From NCBI GenBank assembly GCA_021373135.1, contig JAJFTH010000006.1, forward strand, positions 186,001 through 250,000: 64,000 nt of DNA, in the 5' to 3' direction. How positions within the stretch are numbered: the first letter of the stretch is position 1; each line of letters opens with the position of its first letter. The translations under genes were made by a program, and so were the position numbers. Shown piece by piece: positions 8,991 to 19,447 of the stretch. The notes beneath the pieces are model-generated. The model had not been told where the DNA came from and ran no database searches. It worked only from the letters and a program-made list of their open reading frames with translations. This DNA comes from Bacteroidales bacterium (lineage in GTDB: Bacteria; Bacteroidota; Bacteroidia; Bacteroidales; UBA1402).

Positions 8991-9959
8991 TTATTTGGAA
9001 CGCATCATGGCAAAATCAAGACAATTCAGCAATGCCTTCTTTCCCGAAGAATCCTGAAACCCAGATAAGGACTGAATGGCCAGTTGCTTGTAATCCTGCA
9101 TCCTTTTTTCAGCATATTGAATACCACCTCTATCCAAAACAAACTGACTCATATTTTTCAGATTTTCAACCGAATAATCCTTATTCCGGATCATGTTCAA
9201 AATTGGTTTTGCATCGTTTTTAACGGCATTTTTTAAAGCAAAAATCAAAGGCAAGGTCATCTTCCCTTCCTTCAAATCATTCCCTGTAGGCTTACCGATA
9301 TCGCCGGAATCAAAATAATCGAAAATATCATCTTTCATTTGAAAAACCATACCCAAATACTCCCCAAAAAGTCGAAGTTGCTCCTCCTCCAACTCATTGG
9401 CATCGGCAGAAATAGCACCTGCCTGGGTACAAAAAGCAAAGGTCTTGGCTGTCTTTTTCTTGATTACATCAAGATAAACAGGCTCATCAATCTGCAACTT
9501 ATTTTCATTTGTCAATTGAAGAAGTTCACCATCAGCCAGGTCACAACCCAACTGAGCCAAAAGTGGTGTGACTCTGCGATTTTTCATTTGCGCAGAAATA
9601 TGAGCGGATTTAGATAGATAATAATCCCCCACAAGAATGGATATCTTATTATTCCATAAAGCATTGACTGAATATTTTGACCGTCGTTGATACGTTTCAT
9701 CAACGACATCATCATGCATCAAACTTGCAGTATGCAATAGTTCAAGAGAAACAGCCGACTGAATGGTGTCGCTACCAATTTTACCAAATAAGGATGCAGT
9801 GAGTAAAACCAAAATCGGACGTAACTCTTTTCCTTTGGTCGACTTTATATATTTAAGGATGTTTCCCAACAATACATTGTCAGTCTTTACGGCCTCATCA
9901 AAAGCGGCTTCATAAAGACGGAATTCTTTTTCGACTGGTTTCCGAATCTGATCAATCAT
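8991..9959 (-). CDS. Polyprenyl (long-chain) diphosphate synthase
   Basis: 322 residues. Both aspartate-rich motifs of trans-prenyltransferases are present: LMHDDVVDE (first, DDxxD) and FQMKDDIFDYFD (second), along with the chain-binding GKELRP block near residue 40. It adds isopentenyl units to make the side chain of a quinone, probably menaquinone. Chain length cannot be stated from sequence. It is a single gene between a terminator and polA, transcribed divergently from polA. A TACTTTTG -7 box lies at 9978-9985. Confidence 0.93.
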   Translation of the reverse strand: MIDQIRKPVEKEFRLYEAAFDEAVKTDNVLLGNILKYIKSTKGKELRPILVLLTASLFGKIGSDTIQSAVSLELLHTASLMHDDVVDETYQRRSKYSVNALWNNKISILVGDYYLSKSAHISAQMKNRRVTPLLAQLGCDLADGELLQLTNENKLQIDEPVYLDVIKKKTAKTFAFCTQAGAISADANELEEEQLRLFGEYLGMVFQMKDDIFDYFDSGDIGKPTGNDLKEGKMTLPLIFALKNAVKNDAKPILNMIRNKDYSVENLKNMSQFVLDRGGIQYAEKRMQDYKQLAIQSLSGFQDSSGKKALLNCLDFAMMRSK

Positions 9960-10070
9960 AACTTCTCATTAGATATACAAAAGTAATAAAAAAAAGATGT
10001 AAGCTCATTTTTTAGTACTTTTACACAGTCCGGTATCAAATGAAAAGAGTGAACGCCAAAAAAATGAAAA

Positions 10071-12977
10071 ATGGAAGGTGAAAAAAAACTGTTTTTATTG
10101 GATGCTTATGCCTTAATTTACAGAGCATATTACGCATTCATTAAAAATCCCAGAATGAATTCAAAAGGTCAGAATACATCTGCCATTTTTGGATTTGTCA
10201 ATACACTTGAAGACTTGCTCAAGCGGGAAAATCCCAGCCACATTGCCGTGGGTTTCGATCCTTCCGGTCCAACTTTCAGACATGAAGCCTACGAAAAATA
10301 TAAGGCACAACGCGAAGAAACTCCTGAAGTCATCCGTAAGTCCGTACCCTATATCAAAAAAATCATTGAAGCATACCGTATTCCCATACTGGAGGTCGCT
10401 GGTTTTGAGGCAGACGATGTCATTGGAACGATTGCCTGGAAAGCCGAAAAAGCCGGTTTTACCGTATATATGATGACTCCGGACAAAGATTACGGGCAAC
10501 TGGTCAAGGATAAAGTGTTTATGTACAAGCCCAAATACGGATCAAATGATTGCGAAGTGTTGGGACCTGAAGAAATCAAAAGCAAGTACAGCCTGACTGA
10601 TACCAGACAGATGATAGACTATCTGGGATTGATGGGTGACAGTTCAGACAATATTCCAGGTTGCCCGGGAGTCGGCGAAGTCACAGCCAAGAACTTGATT
10701 GCCCAATTCGGAAGCATAGAAAATCTACTGAAAAATACCGAGCAACTGAAAGGCAGTCTCAAAGACAAAATAACCAACAACAAAGATCAGATTTTGTTTT
10801 CCCAATTCTTGGCAACCATCCGGACAGATGTCCCCATTGAATTTGAAGAAGACAAATTAATCAGGGAACCCATCCATGAAAATGAACTTCAGGAAATTTT
10901 TGAAGAATTGGAATTCCGAAATTTTTTGAACAGAATAAAAAACTCTACGATTACACCTGTTATTGAAAAGCCCAAAGAGCGTCCAAAAAAAATCACGGAA
11001 ACTCACGGACAAATTTCCATTTGGGATACTTTCGAATCCCCGACTGAAAATAATTCAGGAACAGGCAATGAAAAAGAATCGAATCTGAAAAGCGAGGCAA
11101 AAAACACCTCCGAGAATAAAATATTTCCCACCAGTGGGCAGGACGATTCAAAAGAATCGATTCTCAGGAGCTTAAAAACGGAACCTCACTCCTACTATTT
11201 ACTTGATAATGAAAGCAAAATCAATGAATTTTTAGCCAAAATCTCTGTACAGGATTCTTTCTGCTTTGACACAGAAACGACGGGTTTGGACGCAATGGCG
11301 GCAGAATTGGTGGGCATGTCATTTTCCTGGACAAAAAACGAAGCCTATTACATTCCTTTCCCATCAGACCAAAAAAATTGCAAAGAAAAAATACAACGTC
11401 TGAAAAAAATCCTTGAAAATCCCTCTGTAAAAAAAATCGGACAAAATCTCAAATATGATATCGTCGTTCTCAAAAAATATGACATCCATGTTTGCGGTCC
11501 GATTTTCGACACGATGGTGGCCCACTATCTGCTTCAACCGGAATTGAGACACAACATGGATTACCTCGCAGAAATTTATCTAAACTATCAGACCATTCAC
11601 ATCGAAGAGCTCATCGGCCCCAAAGGAAAAGATCAAAAATCGATGAGAGACATCCCTCCCGCCGAGGTTTATCCTTATGCCGCTGAAGACGCAGACATTA
11701 CTCTCCAGCTTCAAAAAATCCTTGAACCCGAAATCAGTAAAAATAATCTCGACTTCCTTTGTTACGAGGTAGAAATGCCGCTGGTTCTGGTTTTGGCGGA
11801 AATGGAGACCACCGGTGTCAGCATTGACCAAGAGTCTTTAAAACAAGCCTCCATCACCATGACTGAAAATTTAAACAAACTGGAGGAAGAAATACAAAAG
11901 ATGGCAGGTATTGCTTTTAACGTAAACTCACCCAAACAAATCGGGGAAATACTTTTTGAGACATTGGAAATTGGGGGAAAAGCAAAAAAGACCAAAACAG
12001 GACAATACTCCACCTCGGAAGATGTATTGGAAAGTCTGAAAGGGAAACACCCCATCGTTGAAAAAATACTGGAACAAAGAGGACTTAAAAAATTGCTCAG
12101 TACCTATATCGATGCTTTGCCACAACTGATAAATCCTCATACAGGAAAAATACATACCTCCTTCAATCAAACTGTTACAGCAACAGGCAGGCTCAGTTCA
12201 AGCAATCCGAATCTACAAAACATTCCGGTAAGGGATGCTTTGGGTAGAGAAATCAGAAAAGCTTTTGCGGCCGGACCTGGAGAAGTCTTTTTCTCCGCAG
12301 ATTATTCCCAGATAGAGTTGCGCCTGATGGCCCATCTGAGTAAAGACCCGTCCATGATAGAAGCCTTCAGGAACGGGCAAGACATTCATACGGCAACCGC
12401 TGCAAAAATATATCAGATACCTTTGGAACAAGTCACTTCCGATATGCGACGTAAAGCAAAAACAGCCAACTTCGGCATTATTTACGGAATATCCGCTTTT
12501 GGGCTGGCGGAACGGATGGGTGTTTCCCGGGGAGAAGCCAAAGAACTGATTGACGGATACTTTGAAACATATCCACAAGTGAAGGCCTACATGGACAATG
12601 CCATCCGCGAAGCCGGAGAAAAAGGCTGGGTAGAAACCATTTACCACCGAAAAAGATACCTTCCGGACATTCATTCACACAACGCCAATGTCCGTGGTTA
12701 TGCAGAACGAAACGCCATCAACGCCCCCATCCAGGGAACAGCTGCGGATATCATCAAAGTAGCGATGGTACAGATTCAGAAAGCTTTTAAAGAAAACAGG
12801 CTGAATACCAAAATGATCTTGCAGGTACATGATGAATTGAACTTTATTGTACCGGAATCCGAACTTGAACAGGTTCGAAAAATTGTTAGCAGGGAAATGG
12901 AAATGGCCGCAAACTTAGACGTTCCATTGAAAGCCGATACCGGTTTTGGAAAGAATTGGCTGGAAGCTCATTCGTAA
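10071..12977 (+). CDS. polA: DNA polymerase I
   Basis: 968 residues with three domains. The first is a 5'-3' nuclease at the N-terminus (FLLDAYALIYRAYYAF, then EADDVIGTIA). The second is a 3'-5' exonuclease from about residue 390 with intact catalytic residues (CFDTETTGLD, GQNLKYDIVVL, YAAEDADITLQL), so proofreading is probably active. The third is a family A polymerase with motif A DYSQIELRLMAHLS (about 743), motif B RRKAKTANFGIIYG (about 792) and motif C QVHDELNF (about 917). A linker of low-complexity, charged sequence (about residues 305-375) separates the first two. Role: Okazaki fragment processing and repair synthesis. Confidence 0.97.
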   Translation: MEGEKKLFLLDAYALIYRAYYAFIKNPRMNSKGQNTSAIFGFVNTLEDLLKRENPSHIAVGFDPSGPTFRHEAYEKYKAQREETPEVIRKSVPYIKKIIEAYRIPILEVAGFEADDVIGTIAWKAEKAGFTVYMMTPDKDYGQLVKDKVFMYKPKYGSNDCEVLGPEEIKSKYSLTDTRQMIDYLGLMGDSSDNIPGCPGVGEVTAKNLIAQFGSIENLLKNTEQLKGSLKDKITNNKDQILFSQFLATIRTDVPIEFEEDKLIREPIHENELQEIFEELEFRNFLNRIKNSTITPVIEKPKERPKKITETHGQISIWDTFESPTENNSGTGNEKESNLKSEAKNTSENKIFPTSGQDDSKESILRSLKTEPHSYYLLDNESKINEFLAKISVQDSFCFDTETTGLDAMAAELVGMSFSWTKNEAYYIPFPSDQKNCKEKIQRLKKILENPSVKKIGQNLKYDIVVLKKYDIHVCGPIFDTMVAHYLLQPELRHNMDYLAEIYLNYQTIHIEELIGPKGKDQKSMRDIPPAEVYPYAAEDADITLQLQKILEPEISKNNLDFLCYEVEMPLVLVLAEMETTGVSIDQESLKQASITMTENLNKLEEEIQKMAGIAFNVNSPKQIGEILFETLEIGGKAKKTKTGQYSTSEDVLESLKGKHPIVEKILEQRGLKKLLSTYIDALPQLINPHTGKIHTSFNQTVTATGRLSSSNPNLQNIPVRDALGREIRKAFAAGPGEVFFSADYSQIELRLMAHLSKDPSMIEAFRNGQDIHTATAAKIYQIPLEQVTSDMRRKAKTANFGIIYGISAFGLAERMGVSRGEAKELIDGYFETYPQVKAYMDNAIREAGEKGWVETIYHRKRYLPDIHSHNANVRGYAERNAINAPIQGTAADIIKVAMVQIQKAFKENRLNTKMILQVHDELNFIVPESELEQVRKIVSREMEMAANLDVPLKADTGFGKNWLEAHS

Positions 12978-13063
12978 ACGGGTTATTTTTAGTAATTTTA
13001 CAGCCTCAAAATAAGGTAAAAAAATCGGGGTGCACTACCCCATCAACATTATATATCAAAATT

Positions 13064-14167
13064 ATGGCTTTACAATGCGGCATCGTCGGCCTTCCAAACG
13101 TGGGCAAATCAACCTTGTTCAATTGCTTATCAAACGCGAAGGCACAAGCGGCTAATTTCCCCTTTTGCACCATCGAGCCCAATGTCGGCGTCATTACCGT
13201 TCCAGATGAACGACTGAACAAACTGGTTGAGATGATCCATCCCAAAAATGTTGTTCCGACCACGGTTGAAATTGTTGATATTGCAGGGCTTGTAAAAGGA
13301 GCCAGCAAAGGGGAAGGTTTGGGAAACAAGTTTCTGGCCAACATCCGTGAAACGGACGCCATCTTGCATGTACTTCGCTGTTTTGACGATGACAATGTCA
13401 CACACGTAGATGGCAGCATCAACCCGGTCCGTGATAAGGAAATCATTGATTATGAACTTCAAATAAAAGACTTGGAAACCATCGACAGCCGCATCCAAAA
13501 GGTTCAGAAGCAAGCCCAGACCGGTGGTGACAAGATTGCCAAACAAACCTTGGAAGTGCTCCTGAAATTTAAGAAAGCATTGGAACAAGGCAAGTCTGCC
13601 AGGACTGTCCGGTTTGAAACCAAAGATGAAATAAAAACGGCTCACGACCTTTTCTTGCTCACCAGTAAGCCGGTGATGTATGTCTGCAATGTGGATGAAG
13701 CGGCTGCGGTAAACGGCAACAAATACGTAGACATGATTCGCGAATCAGTGAAGGATGAGGACGCTGAAATTCTGGTCGTTGCTGCAAAAATCGAATCAGA
13801 GATCGCAGAATTCGAGACCTACGAAGAAAGGCAGATGTTCCTGGAAGAAATCGGTCTGAAAGAATCCGGCGTGAACCGTCTGATCAAATCAGCCTACAAA
13901 TTATTGAATTTGAGTACTTACCTTACAGCCGGCGTTCCGGAATGCCGTGCCTGGACGTTCAAGACCGGAAGCAAGGCACCTGTTTGTGCCGGTATCATCC
14001 ATACGGACTTTGAAAAAGGATTCATTCGTGCAGAAGTCATCAAGTTTGAGGACTATGTGAAATATGGATCGGAAGCTGCTGTAAAAGAAGCGGGCAAGAT
14101 GTATGTGGAAGGAAAAGATTACGTGGTTCAGGATGGGGATATCATGCATTTCCGCTTTAACGTTTAG
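13064..14167 (+). CDS. ychF: Redox-regulated ATPase YchF (Obg-like)
   Basis: 367 residues from ATG 13064. The frame is open further upstream and overlaps polA, but the conserved N-terminus begins [18 protein letters not shown], which fixes the start. The P-loop GLPNVGKS is followed by switch block [20 protein letters not shown], and the C-terminal TGS-type domain ends [10 protein letters not shown]. YchF prefers ATP over GTP in studied cases and associates with ribosomes; its exact task is unsettled. It lies 86 bases after polA. Confidence 0.95.
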   Translation: MALQCGIVGLPNVGKSTLFNCLSNAKAQAANFPFCTIEPNVGVITVPDERLNKLVEMIHPKNVVPTTVEIVDIAGLVKGASKGEGLGNKFLANIRETDAILHVLRCFDDDNVTHVDGSINPVRDKEIIDYELQIKDLETIDSRIQKVQKQAQTGGDKIAKQTLEVLLKFKKALEQGKSARTVRFETKDEIKTAHDLFLLTSKPVMYVCNVDEAAAVNGNKYVDMIRESVKDEDAEILVVAAKIESEIAEFETYEERQMFLEEIGLKESGVNRLIKSAYKLLNLSTYLTAGVPECRAWTFKTGSKAPVCAGIIHTDFEKGFIRAEVIKFEDYVKYGSEAAVKEAGKMYVEGKDYVVQDGDIMHFRFNV

Positions 14168-14219
14168 TATTCATCGGACGCCAAACTGTTGCATTACAGC
14201 TCACTTGTTCATCTTAAAA

Positions 14220-16883
14220 TCACTTCTTCCCTTTCAATATGCGTTTGATATCACTCAATTTATTGAGAGCCTCCAACGGTGTTAAGTTGTTGACATCGAC
14301 TTTGATGATTTCATCACGGATTTGGGAAAGGACCGGATCATCCAATTGAAATATACTCAGCTGCATACCTGAACGTTCAGAAGCCATTTCCCTGGTCGGC
14401 TTTGCTATATTGCCTTTGCGGTTTTCCGCCTCCATTTGTCCGAGGATTTGATTGGCCCTTTTCAGAATGCTTTGAGGCATACCTGCCATCTTGGCAACAT
14501 GGATACCGAAACTGTGCTCAGTACCACCACGTTCCAGTTTTCTCAGGAATATGACTTTTCCATCAGCTTCGCGTACAGAAACATTGTAATTTTTAATACG
14601 CGGAAAAGTTTTTTCCATCTCGTTCAACTCATGGTAGTGTGTGGCAAACAATGTTTTAGCTTTATATTTCGGATGTTCATGAATATATTCTACAATAGCC
14701 CAGGCAAGAGAAATGCCGTCATAGGTACTGGTTCCGCGACCCAATTCATCGAAAAGTACCAGACTATGCTGGGAAATATTGTTCAAAATATCGGCGGCCT
14801 CATTCATTTCAATCATAAAAGTGGATTCTCCGGAAGAAATATTGTCTGAAGCTCCTACCCTTGTGAAAATCTTGTCAACAAGGCCGATTTCTGCAGAATC
14901 TGCAGGAACAAACGAACCTATCTGAGCCATCAGGACAATCAGTGCCGTTTGTCTCAACAAAGCCGATTTACCGGCCATATTGGGTCCGGTAATAATGAGA
15001 ATCTGTTCTGAATGGCTGTCCAAATAAATATCATTGGCAATGTAGGGTTCTCCGGCCGAAAGCTGTTTTTCGATGACCGGATGACGCCCTTGTCTGATGG
15101 TGATGGCATCACCCTCTATCACCTGTGGTCGAAAATACTTGTTTTCAACAGCCACTTTGGCAAAACAGAGTAAACAATCCAATTGCGCTATTTGAACTGC
15201 ATTTTTTTGAATGTCAGACATATAAGCCGTAAGATCGGAAACCAGGTCATTAAAGAGGGTCAATTCGAGTGCTGCAATTTTTTCTTCAGCTCCCAATATC
15301 TTTTCTTCATATATTTTCAATTCCTGAGTAATATAACGTTCTGCATTGACCAACGTCTGCTTGCGTATCCATTCTTCCGGAACCTTGTCTTTCTGAGAAT
15401 TACTTACCTCGATATAATAGCCGAAGACATTGTTGTAACTTATTTTCAAACGGTTAATACCCGTCCTTTCCGTTTCGCGTTCCTGAATGCCGGTCAGATA
15501 ATCTTTACCGGAGGTTGACAATGTCCTTAACTCATCGAGATCTGCATTGACCCCATTTCGGATCACCTCTCCCCTGTTCAGTGCAATTGGTGGGGTATCA
15601 ACTATTTCTCTTTGTATTCTGTCTCTGATTCCGGGACAAGGATTCAGTTGATCGATCAAGTTCATCAAAGCCTTGAAACCCGCATCTTCCATTTCTTCTG
15701 ATAAGTCGGAAGAATCATTTTGAGCCTTCACTTTCAAACAAGCCTGCTTGATTTCATCAATGGCTTGTAAGGATGTTTTCAGGTAAACGAGTTCACGCGG
15801 AGATATTCTTCCAACGGATATTTTAGAAACAATGCGTTCCAAATCACCGATTTGCGCCAATTTTTCATTGATAAAATCACGCAATGACGGATTTTTGAAA
15901 AAGTATTCCACAATATCCTGACGTTCTGTGATAGCTTTGACATCCTTCAGGGGAAAAAGCAACCAGCGACGCAACAAGCGTCCGCCCATGGAACTTTGTG
16001 TCTTATCAAGCACACTCAGTAAACTTTTTCCGCCATCATTCATGGCATCACAAATTTCCAGACTTCGGATGGTATATCTGTCCAATCGTACAAAACGATC
16101 TTCTTCAATTCTTGAAATGCTTTGGATATGGTCTAACTGAGTATGCTCGGTCATATCCATATAATATAGAATAGCTCCTGAAGCAATGATGGCAAATGGC
16201 ATGTTTTGAATACCAAAACCTTTCAGATTTTTGGTTTGAAATTGTTTCAAAAGCCGGTTCATGGCAGAATCTTCCGTGAAAACCCAATCTTCCAATTCGA
16301 ATTTTGCTCCGGAATGGTGAAAATACTGCACAAAAAGGCTTCTTTTAGCCCTTTCATAAAGAACTTCCTTTGGCGCAAAAGAATTCAGCAACTTATCAAC
16401 ATATTCAAAAGAACCTTCGGCAGTCAAAAATTCACCGGTTGAAATATCAAGCAAAGCCAATCCGGCTTTATATTTATCGATATGCAAACTGGCCAAAAAG
16501 TTATTTTCTTTTTGACTAAGGATATTTTCATTGGTAGAAACACCAGGTGTAACAAGCTCCGTTATACCCCGTTTCACTAATTTCTTGGTCATTTTCGGAT
16601 CTTCAAGCTGATCACAAATGGCAACCCTTCTTCCCGCCCTGACCAATTTTGGTAAAAAATTATCCAATGCATGATGTGGAAAACCGCACATTTCTATCGG
16701 CCCGGCCTCACCATTTGACTTTTTGGTCAATGCAATACTTAAAATATCAACAACTTCAAGAGCATCTTTACCGTATGCTTCATAAAAGTCACCGACACGA
16801 AATAAAAGAACAGCATCCGGATGTTTGCTTTTCATCTCGAAATACTGTTTGATCAATGGGGTATTCTCAATAATCTTCGTCAA
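14220..16883 (-). CDS. mutS: DNA mismatch repair protein MutS
   Basis: About 887 residues with all MutS domains. The mismatch-binding N-terminus has [16 protein letters not shown] (the F-x-E wedge). The ATPase has Walker [26 protein letters not shown] and the ATHYHEL block, followed by a C-terminal dimerisation tail. The frame stays open to 16961, but a Bacteroidota -7 box (TATATTTG, 16906-16913) falls inside that extension, so I prefer a TTG start at 16883 (TTG ACG AAG). No ATG occurs between there and the conserved [11 protein letters not shown] block, so the start is the least certain part. Confidence 0.93.
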   Translation of the reverse strand: MTKIIENTPLIKQYFEMKSKHPDAVLLFRVGDFYEAYGKDALEVVDILSIALTKKSNGEAGPIEMCGFPHHALDNFLPKLVRAGRRVAICDQLEDPKMTKKLVKRGITELVTPGVSTNENILSQKENNFLASLHIDKYKAGLALLDISTGEFLTAEGSFEYVDKLLNSFAPKEVLYERAKRSLFVQYFHHSGAKFELEDWVFTEDSAMNRLLKQFQTKNLKGFGIQNMPFAIIASGAILYYMDMTEHTQLDHIQSISRIEEDRFVRLDRYTIRSLEICDAMNDGGKSLLSVLDKTQSSMGGRLLRRWLLFPLKDVKAITERQDIVEYFFKNPSLRDFINEKLAQIGDLERIVSKISVGRISPRELVYLKTSLQAIDEIKQACLKVKAQNDSSDLSEEMEDAGFKALMNLIDQLNPCPGIRDRIQREIVDTPPIALNRGEVIRNGVNADLDELRTLSTSGKDYLTGIQERETERTGINRLKISYNNVFGYYIEVSNSQKDKVPEEWIRKQTLVNAERYITQELKIYEEKILGAEEKIAALELTLFNDLVSDLTAYMSDIQKNAVQIAQLDCLLCFAKVAVENKYFRPQVIEGDAITIRQGRHPVIEKQLSAGEPYIANDIYLDSHSEQILIITGPNMAGKSALLRQTALIVLMAQIGSFVPADSAEIGLVDKIFTRVGASDNISSGESTFMIEMNEAADILNNISQHSLVLFDELGRGTSTYDGISLAWAIVEYIHEHPKYKAKTLFATHYHELNEMEKTFPRIKNYNVSVREADGKVIFLRKLERGGTEHSFGIHVAKMAGMPQSILKRANQILGQMEAENRKGNIAKPTREMASERSGMQLSIFQLDDPVLSQIRDEIIKVDVNNLTPLEALNKLSDIKRILKGKK

Positions 16884-16905
16884 AATTCTTGTGTAATAAT
16901 ATATA

Positions 16906-16913
16906 CAAATATA
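16906..16913 (-). promoter_or_regulatory. -7 promoter box of mutS
   Basis: TATATTTG on the minus strand matches TAnnTTTG, 23 bases upstream of the proposed TTG start. I could not find a convincing -33 TTG at the right distance. Confidence 0.5.
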
Positions 16914-16944
16914 AAAAAAAGCCCGTTCATAAGTTGTGTTTGAG

Positions 16945-16953
16945 TGTGGATAA
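16945..16953 (-). other. DnaA-box-like 9-mer
   Basis: TGTGGATAA on the plus strand is TTATCCACA on the minus strand, an exact match to the DnaA box consensus TTATnCACA. A one-mismatch relative, TTATGAACA, lies at 17035-17043. Binding is not shown; a single exact 9-mer can occur by chance or regulate mutS. Confidence 0.4.
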
Positions 16954-16961
16954 CTTTTCAA

Positions 16962-17301
16962 AAAAAGTTATAAAAGATATTTGTCGAAACAACATCCAAA
17001 ATGATTAAACAGGAATGAACATTTTAAACAGCAATTATGAACAAAAAATATGAATAAATCTATAAACATCGCCTTTTTTACAGAATAACCATTTATATAT
17101 ATATTATTGATTATAAAAATAATAACAATGCTATTCAAGTTGAAATATGGTTGATAAACTCATTTTTCTATTCATAACTCAAATTTTAAAAATTTTTTGA
17201 AAAAGTATTAAACAGAATGAACAGTCTATTATATTCATCTCTTTTTTTTAAATTTACTTAAATAAAAAAGAATAATAAAAGAGATGTTTGTTACTTACAT
17301 T
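16962..17301. other. AT-rich gene-free stretch between mutS and a SpoU-type methyltransferase
   Basis: No plausible gene. Counting 17041-17280 gives 41 G/C in 240 bases (17%), far below the neighbouring genes. It has long A and T runs and TATATATATATTATT near 17095. Its neighbours are both on the minus strand, so it carries the mutS promoter side and the end of the methyltransferase unit. A DnaA-box-like site sits at its left border. It may be an ordinary intergenic spacer or an origin or DNA-unwinding type region. Confidence 0.6.
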
Positions 17302-17835
17302 TCAAGGCTTTTTCAATTGATTAAAAAAAGACCATAAAACGATACCTGTCGCTACTGATACATTCAATGAATGTTTGGTTCCCATTTGAGGAATTTCAAG
17401 ACAAGCATCACAATGATCAACGACACATTGTTGAACACCTTTTACTTCATTTCCCAATACAACAGCATATTTTTTATTTGTATCCAATTTTAAATCAGAT
17501 AGATAAATGCTTTCATGAGCCTGTTCAACGGCATAGATATAATAATCTTTATTTTTGAGTTGATGGATGACATCCATCGTATCTTTTGTATAAATCCATT
17601 CAACGGTTGATTCAGCACCAAGTGCGGTTTTATGAATTTCAGGATGTGGTGGAGGGCAAGTAACTCCACAAAGTATGATTTTTTCAATTAAAAAAGCATC
17701 TGAAGTACGAAATATTGATCCTACATTGTGAAGACTCCTGATATTGTCCAATACAACAGTCAAAGGAATTTTTGGACATTTTTTAAATTCCTCCGGCGTA
17801 AGGCGGTTCATTTCCAGAATGCTAAGTTTCTTCAT
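17302..17835 (-). CDS. SpoU/TrmH-family RNA 2'-O-methyltransferase
   Basis: 177 residues. The SPOUT-fold motifs are present in order: LDNIRSLHNVGSIFRTSDA (motif 1), YAVVLGNEVKGVQQ (motif 2) and IPQMGTKHSLNVSVATGIV (motif 3, the SAM knot). It methylates a ribose in tRNA or rRNA. Its short, single-domain form without an N-terminal L30e-like extension is more like TrmH or TrmL than RlmB, but the target base cannot be named. It is divergent from nadA. Confidence 0.9.
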   Translation of the reverse strand: MKKLSILEMNRLTPEEFKKCPKIPLTVVLDNIRSLHNVGSIFRTSDAFLIEKIILCGVTCPPPHPEIHKTALGAESTVEWIYTKDTMDVIHQLKNKDYYIYAVEQAHESIYLSDLKLDTNKKYAVVLGNEVKGVQQCVVDHCDACLEIPQMGTKHSLNVSVATGIVLWSFFNQLKKP

Positions 17836-17902
17836 ATTAATAAGTTTAAAGAGGTAAAATTAGAATAAAATATATAATTTTGCGTGCTTAAAAGAATCTG
17901 AT

Positions 17903-18847
17903 ATGAATAAATTACAGTTGATAGCAGAAATCAATCGTCTAAAAGTTGAAAAAAATGCGATCATTATGGCGCATTTTTATCAGAATAACGATATTCAGGA
18001 TATTGCCGATTTTATTGGTGATAGTTTGGCTTTGGCACAGCAAGCAGCAAAAACGGATGCGGATATATTGGTAATTTGTGGCGTACATTTTATGGGTGAA
18101 ACTGCAAAAATTCTTTCTCCAAACAAAAAAGTATTGATTCCTGATAAAGAAGCAGGTTGTTCCTTGGCTGATAGCTGTCCTGCAGATGCTTTTAAAGCAT
18201 TTATCAAAGAACATCCCGGTCATAAGGTTATCAGTTATGTTAATACATCAGCAGAAGTTAAAGCGTTGACAGATGTTGTAGTGACATCTACCAACGCCGT
18301 TTCTATTGTTCAAAGTTTTTCCAAAGATCAAAAAATTATCTTTGGTCCTGACCGTAATCTTGGAAATTATATAAATTCTTTGACAGGAAGAAATATGGTT
18401 CTTTGGGATGGAGCCTGTCATGTTCATGAACAATTTTCCTTGGAAAAATTGATTGAACTGAAAAAAGAATATCCTTTAGCAAAAATAATTGCACATCCGG
18501 AATGTAAACAAACAATCTTGATGCTGGCTGATTTCATCGGATCTACAGCATCTCTCCTAAAATATGTACAACGTTCTGATAATGAAGAATTTATTATTGC
18601 AACGGAATCGGGGATATTACATCAAATGAAGAAGTCTTGTCCTGAAAAGATATTTATACCTGTACCACCCAACGATAGCACTTGCGGATGTAATGAATGT
18701 TCATTTATGCGCCTTAATACGCTTGAAAAATTATATCATTGTTTGAAGAATGAGACTCCTGTCATTGAAATAGAAGAAGGAATTCGTTTAAAAGCTGAAA
18801 AACCAATTCTAAAAATGCTGAAATTGTCTAAAAAACTTGGCTTATAA
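17903..18847 (+). CDS. nadA: Quinolinate synthase A
   Basis: 314 residues. It shows the repeated NadA pattern including NAIIMAHFYQNNDIQDIADF, VICGVHFMGETAKIL, the HPECKQTI block and a C-terminal CGCNECSFMRLN. These supply the cysteines for the [4Fe-4S] cluster. It condenses iminoaspartate with dihydroxyacetone phosphate to quinolinate in NAD synthesis. nadB and nadC are not in the window. A TAATTTTG -7 box is at 17875-17882. rdgB follows after 12 bases. Confidence 0.96.
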   Translation: MNKLQLIAEINRLKVEKNAIIMAHFYQNNDIQDIADFIGDSLALAQQAAKTDADILVICGVHFMGETAKILSPNKKVLIPDKEAGCSLADSCPADAFKAFIKEHPGHKVISYVNTSAEVKALTDVVVTSTNAVSIVQSFSKDQKIIFGPDRNLGNYINSLTGRNMVLWDGACHVHEQFSLEKLIELKKEYPLAKIIAHPECKQTILMLADFIGSTASLLKYVQRSDNEEFIIATESGILHQMKKSCPEKIFIPVPPNDSTCGCNECSFMRLNTLEKLYHCLKNETPVIEIEEGIRLKAEKPILKMLKLSKKLGL

Positions 18848-18859
18848 AACGTTTTGAGT

Positions 18860-19435
18860 ATGCATAAAATAGTTTTTGCCACCAACAACGTTCATAAAAT
18901 GGCTGAAGTTTCGGATATTTTATGCTCTGGAATCAAATTGCTCAGTCTAAAGGATATCGGATGTTTCGAAGAATTACCTGAAACACAAAATACGATTGAT
19001 GCAAATGCTTTACAAAAAGCGCGGTATGTCTATGAAAAGTTCAGCATGGATTGTTTTGCAGATGATACCGGCCTTGAAGTTGAAATTCTAAAAGGTGCAC
19101 CGGGTGTATATTCTGCCCGATACGCAGGAGAAGACTGCAATTCTGAAAATAACATTCAGAAATTACTCCTGGAAATGGATGGTGAAACAAATAGAAACGC
19201 CTGTTTCAGAACAGTTGCCGCATTGATTTTGGATGGAAAGGAATACCTTTTTGAAGGAAAAATTTCAGGTCGAATTTTAACCGAAAAACATGGAACAGAT
19301 GGTTTTGGTTATGATCCTGTTTTTTTGCCGGATGGTTATGATCTGAGTTTTGCTCAAATGGGTATGGAATTGAAAAACAGAATAAGTCACAGAGCTTTGG
19401 CAATGAAAAAATTGTCGACTTTTTTAAATAAATAA
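18860..19435 (+). CDS. rdgB: XTP/dITP diphosphatase (RdgB/HAM1 family)
   Basis: 191 residues from ATG 18860 ([17 protein letters not shown]); an in-frame TTG two codons earlier is less likely. The substrate-binding start TNNVHKMAE, the metal block [13 protein letters not shown] and the C-terminal [15 protein letters not shown] and ISHRALAM blocks are all typical. It hydrolyses non-canonical purine triphosphates to monophosphates, keeping ITP and XTP out of nucleic acids. It lies between nadA and porZ with gaps of 12 bases on each side. Confidence 0.96.
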   Translation: MHKIVFATNNVHKMAEVSDILCSGIKLLSLKDIGCFEELPETQNTIDANALQKARYVYEKFSMDCFADDTGLEVEILKGAPGVYSARYAGEDCNSENNIQKLLLEMDGETNRNACFRTVAALILDGKEYLFEGKISGRILTEKHGTDGFGYDPVFLPDGYDLSFAQMGMELKNRISHRALAMKKLSTFLNK

Positions 19436-19447
19436 GAATTGTCAACT

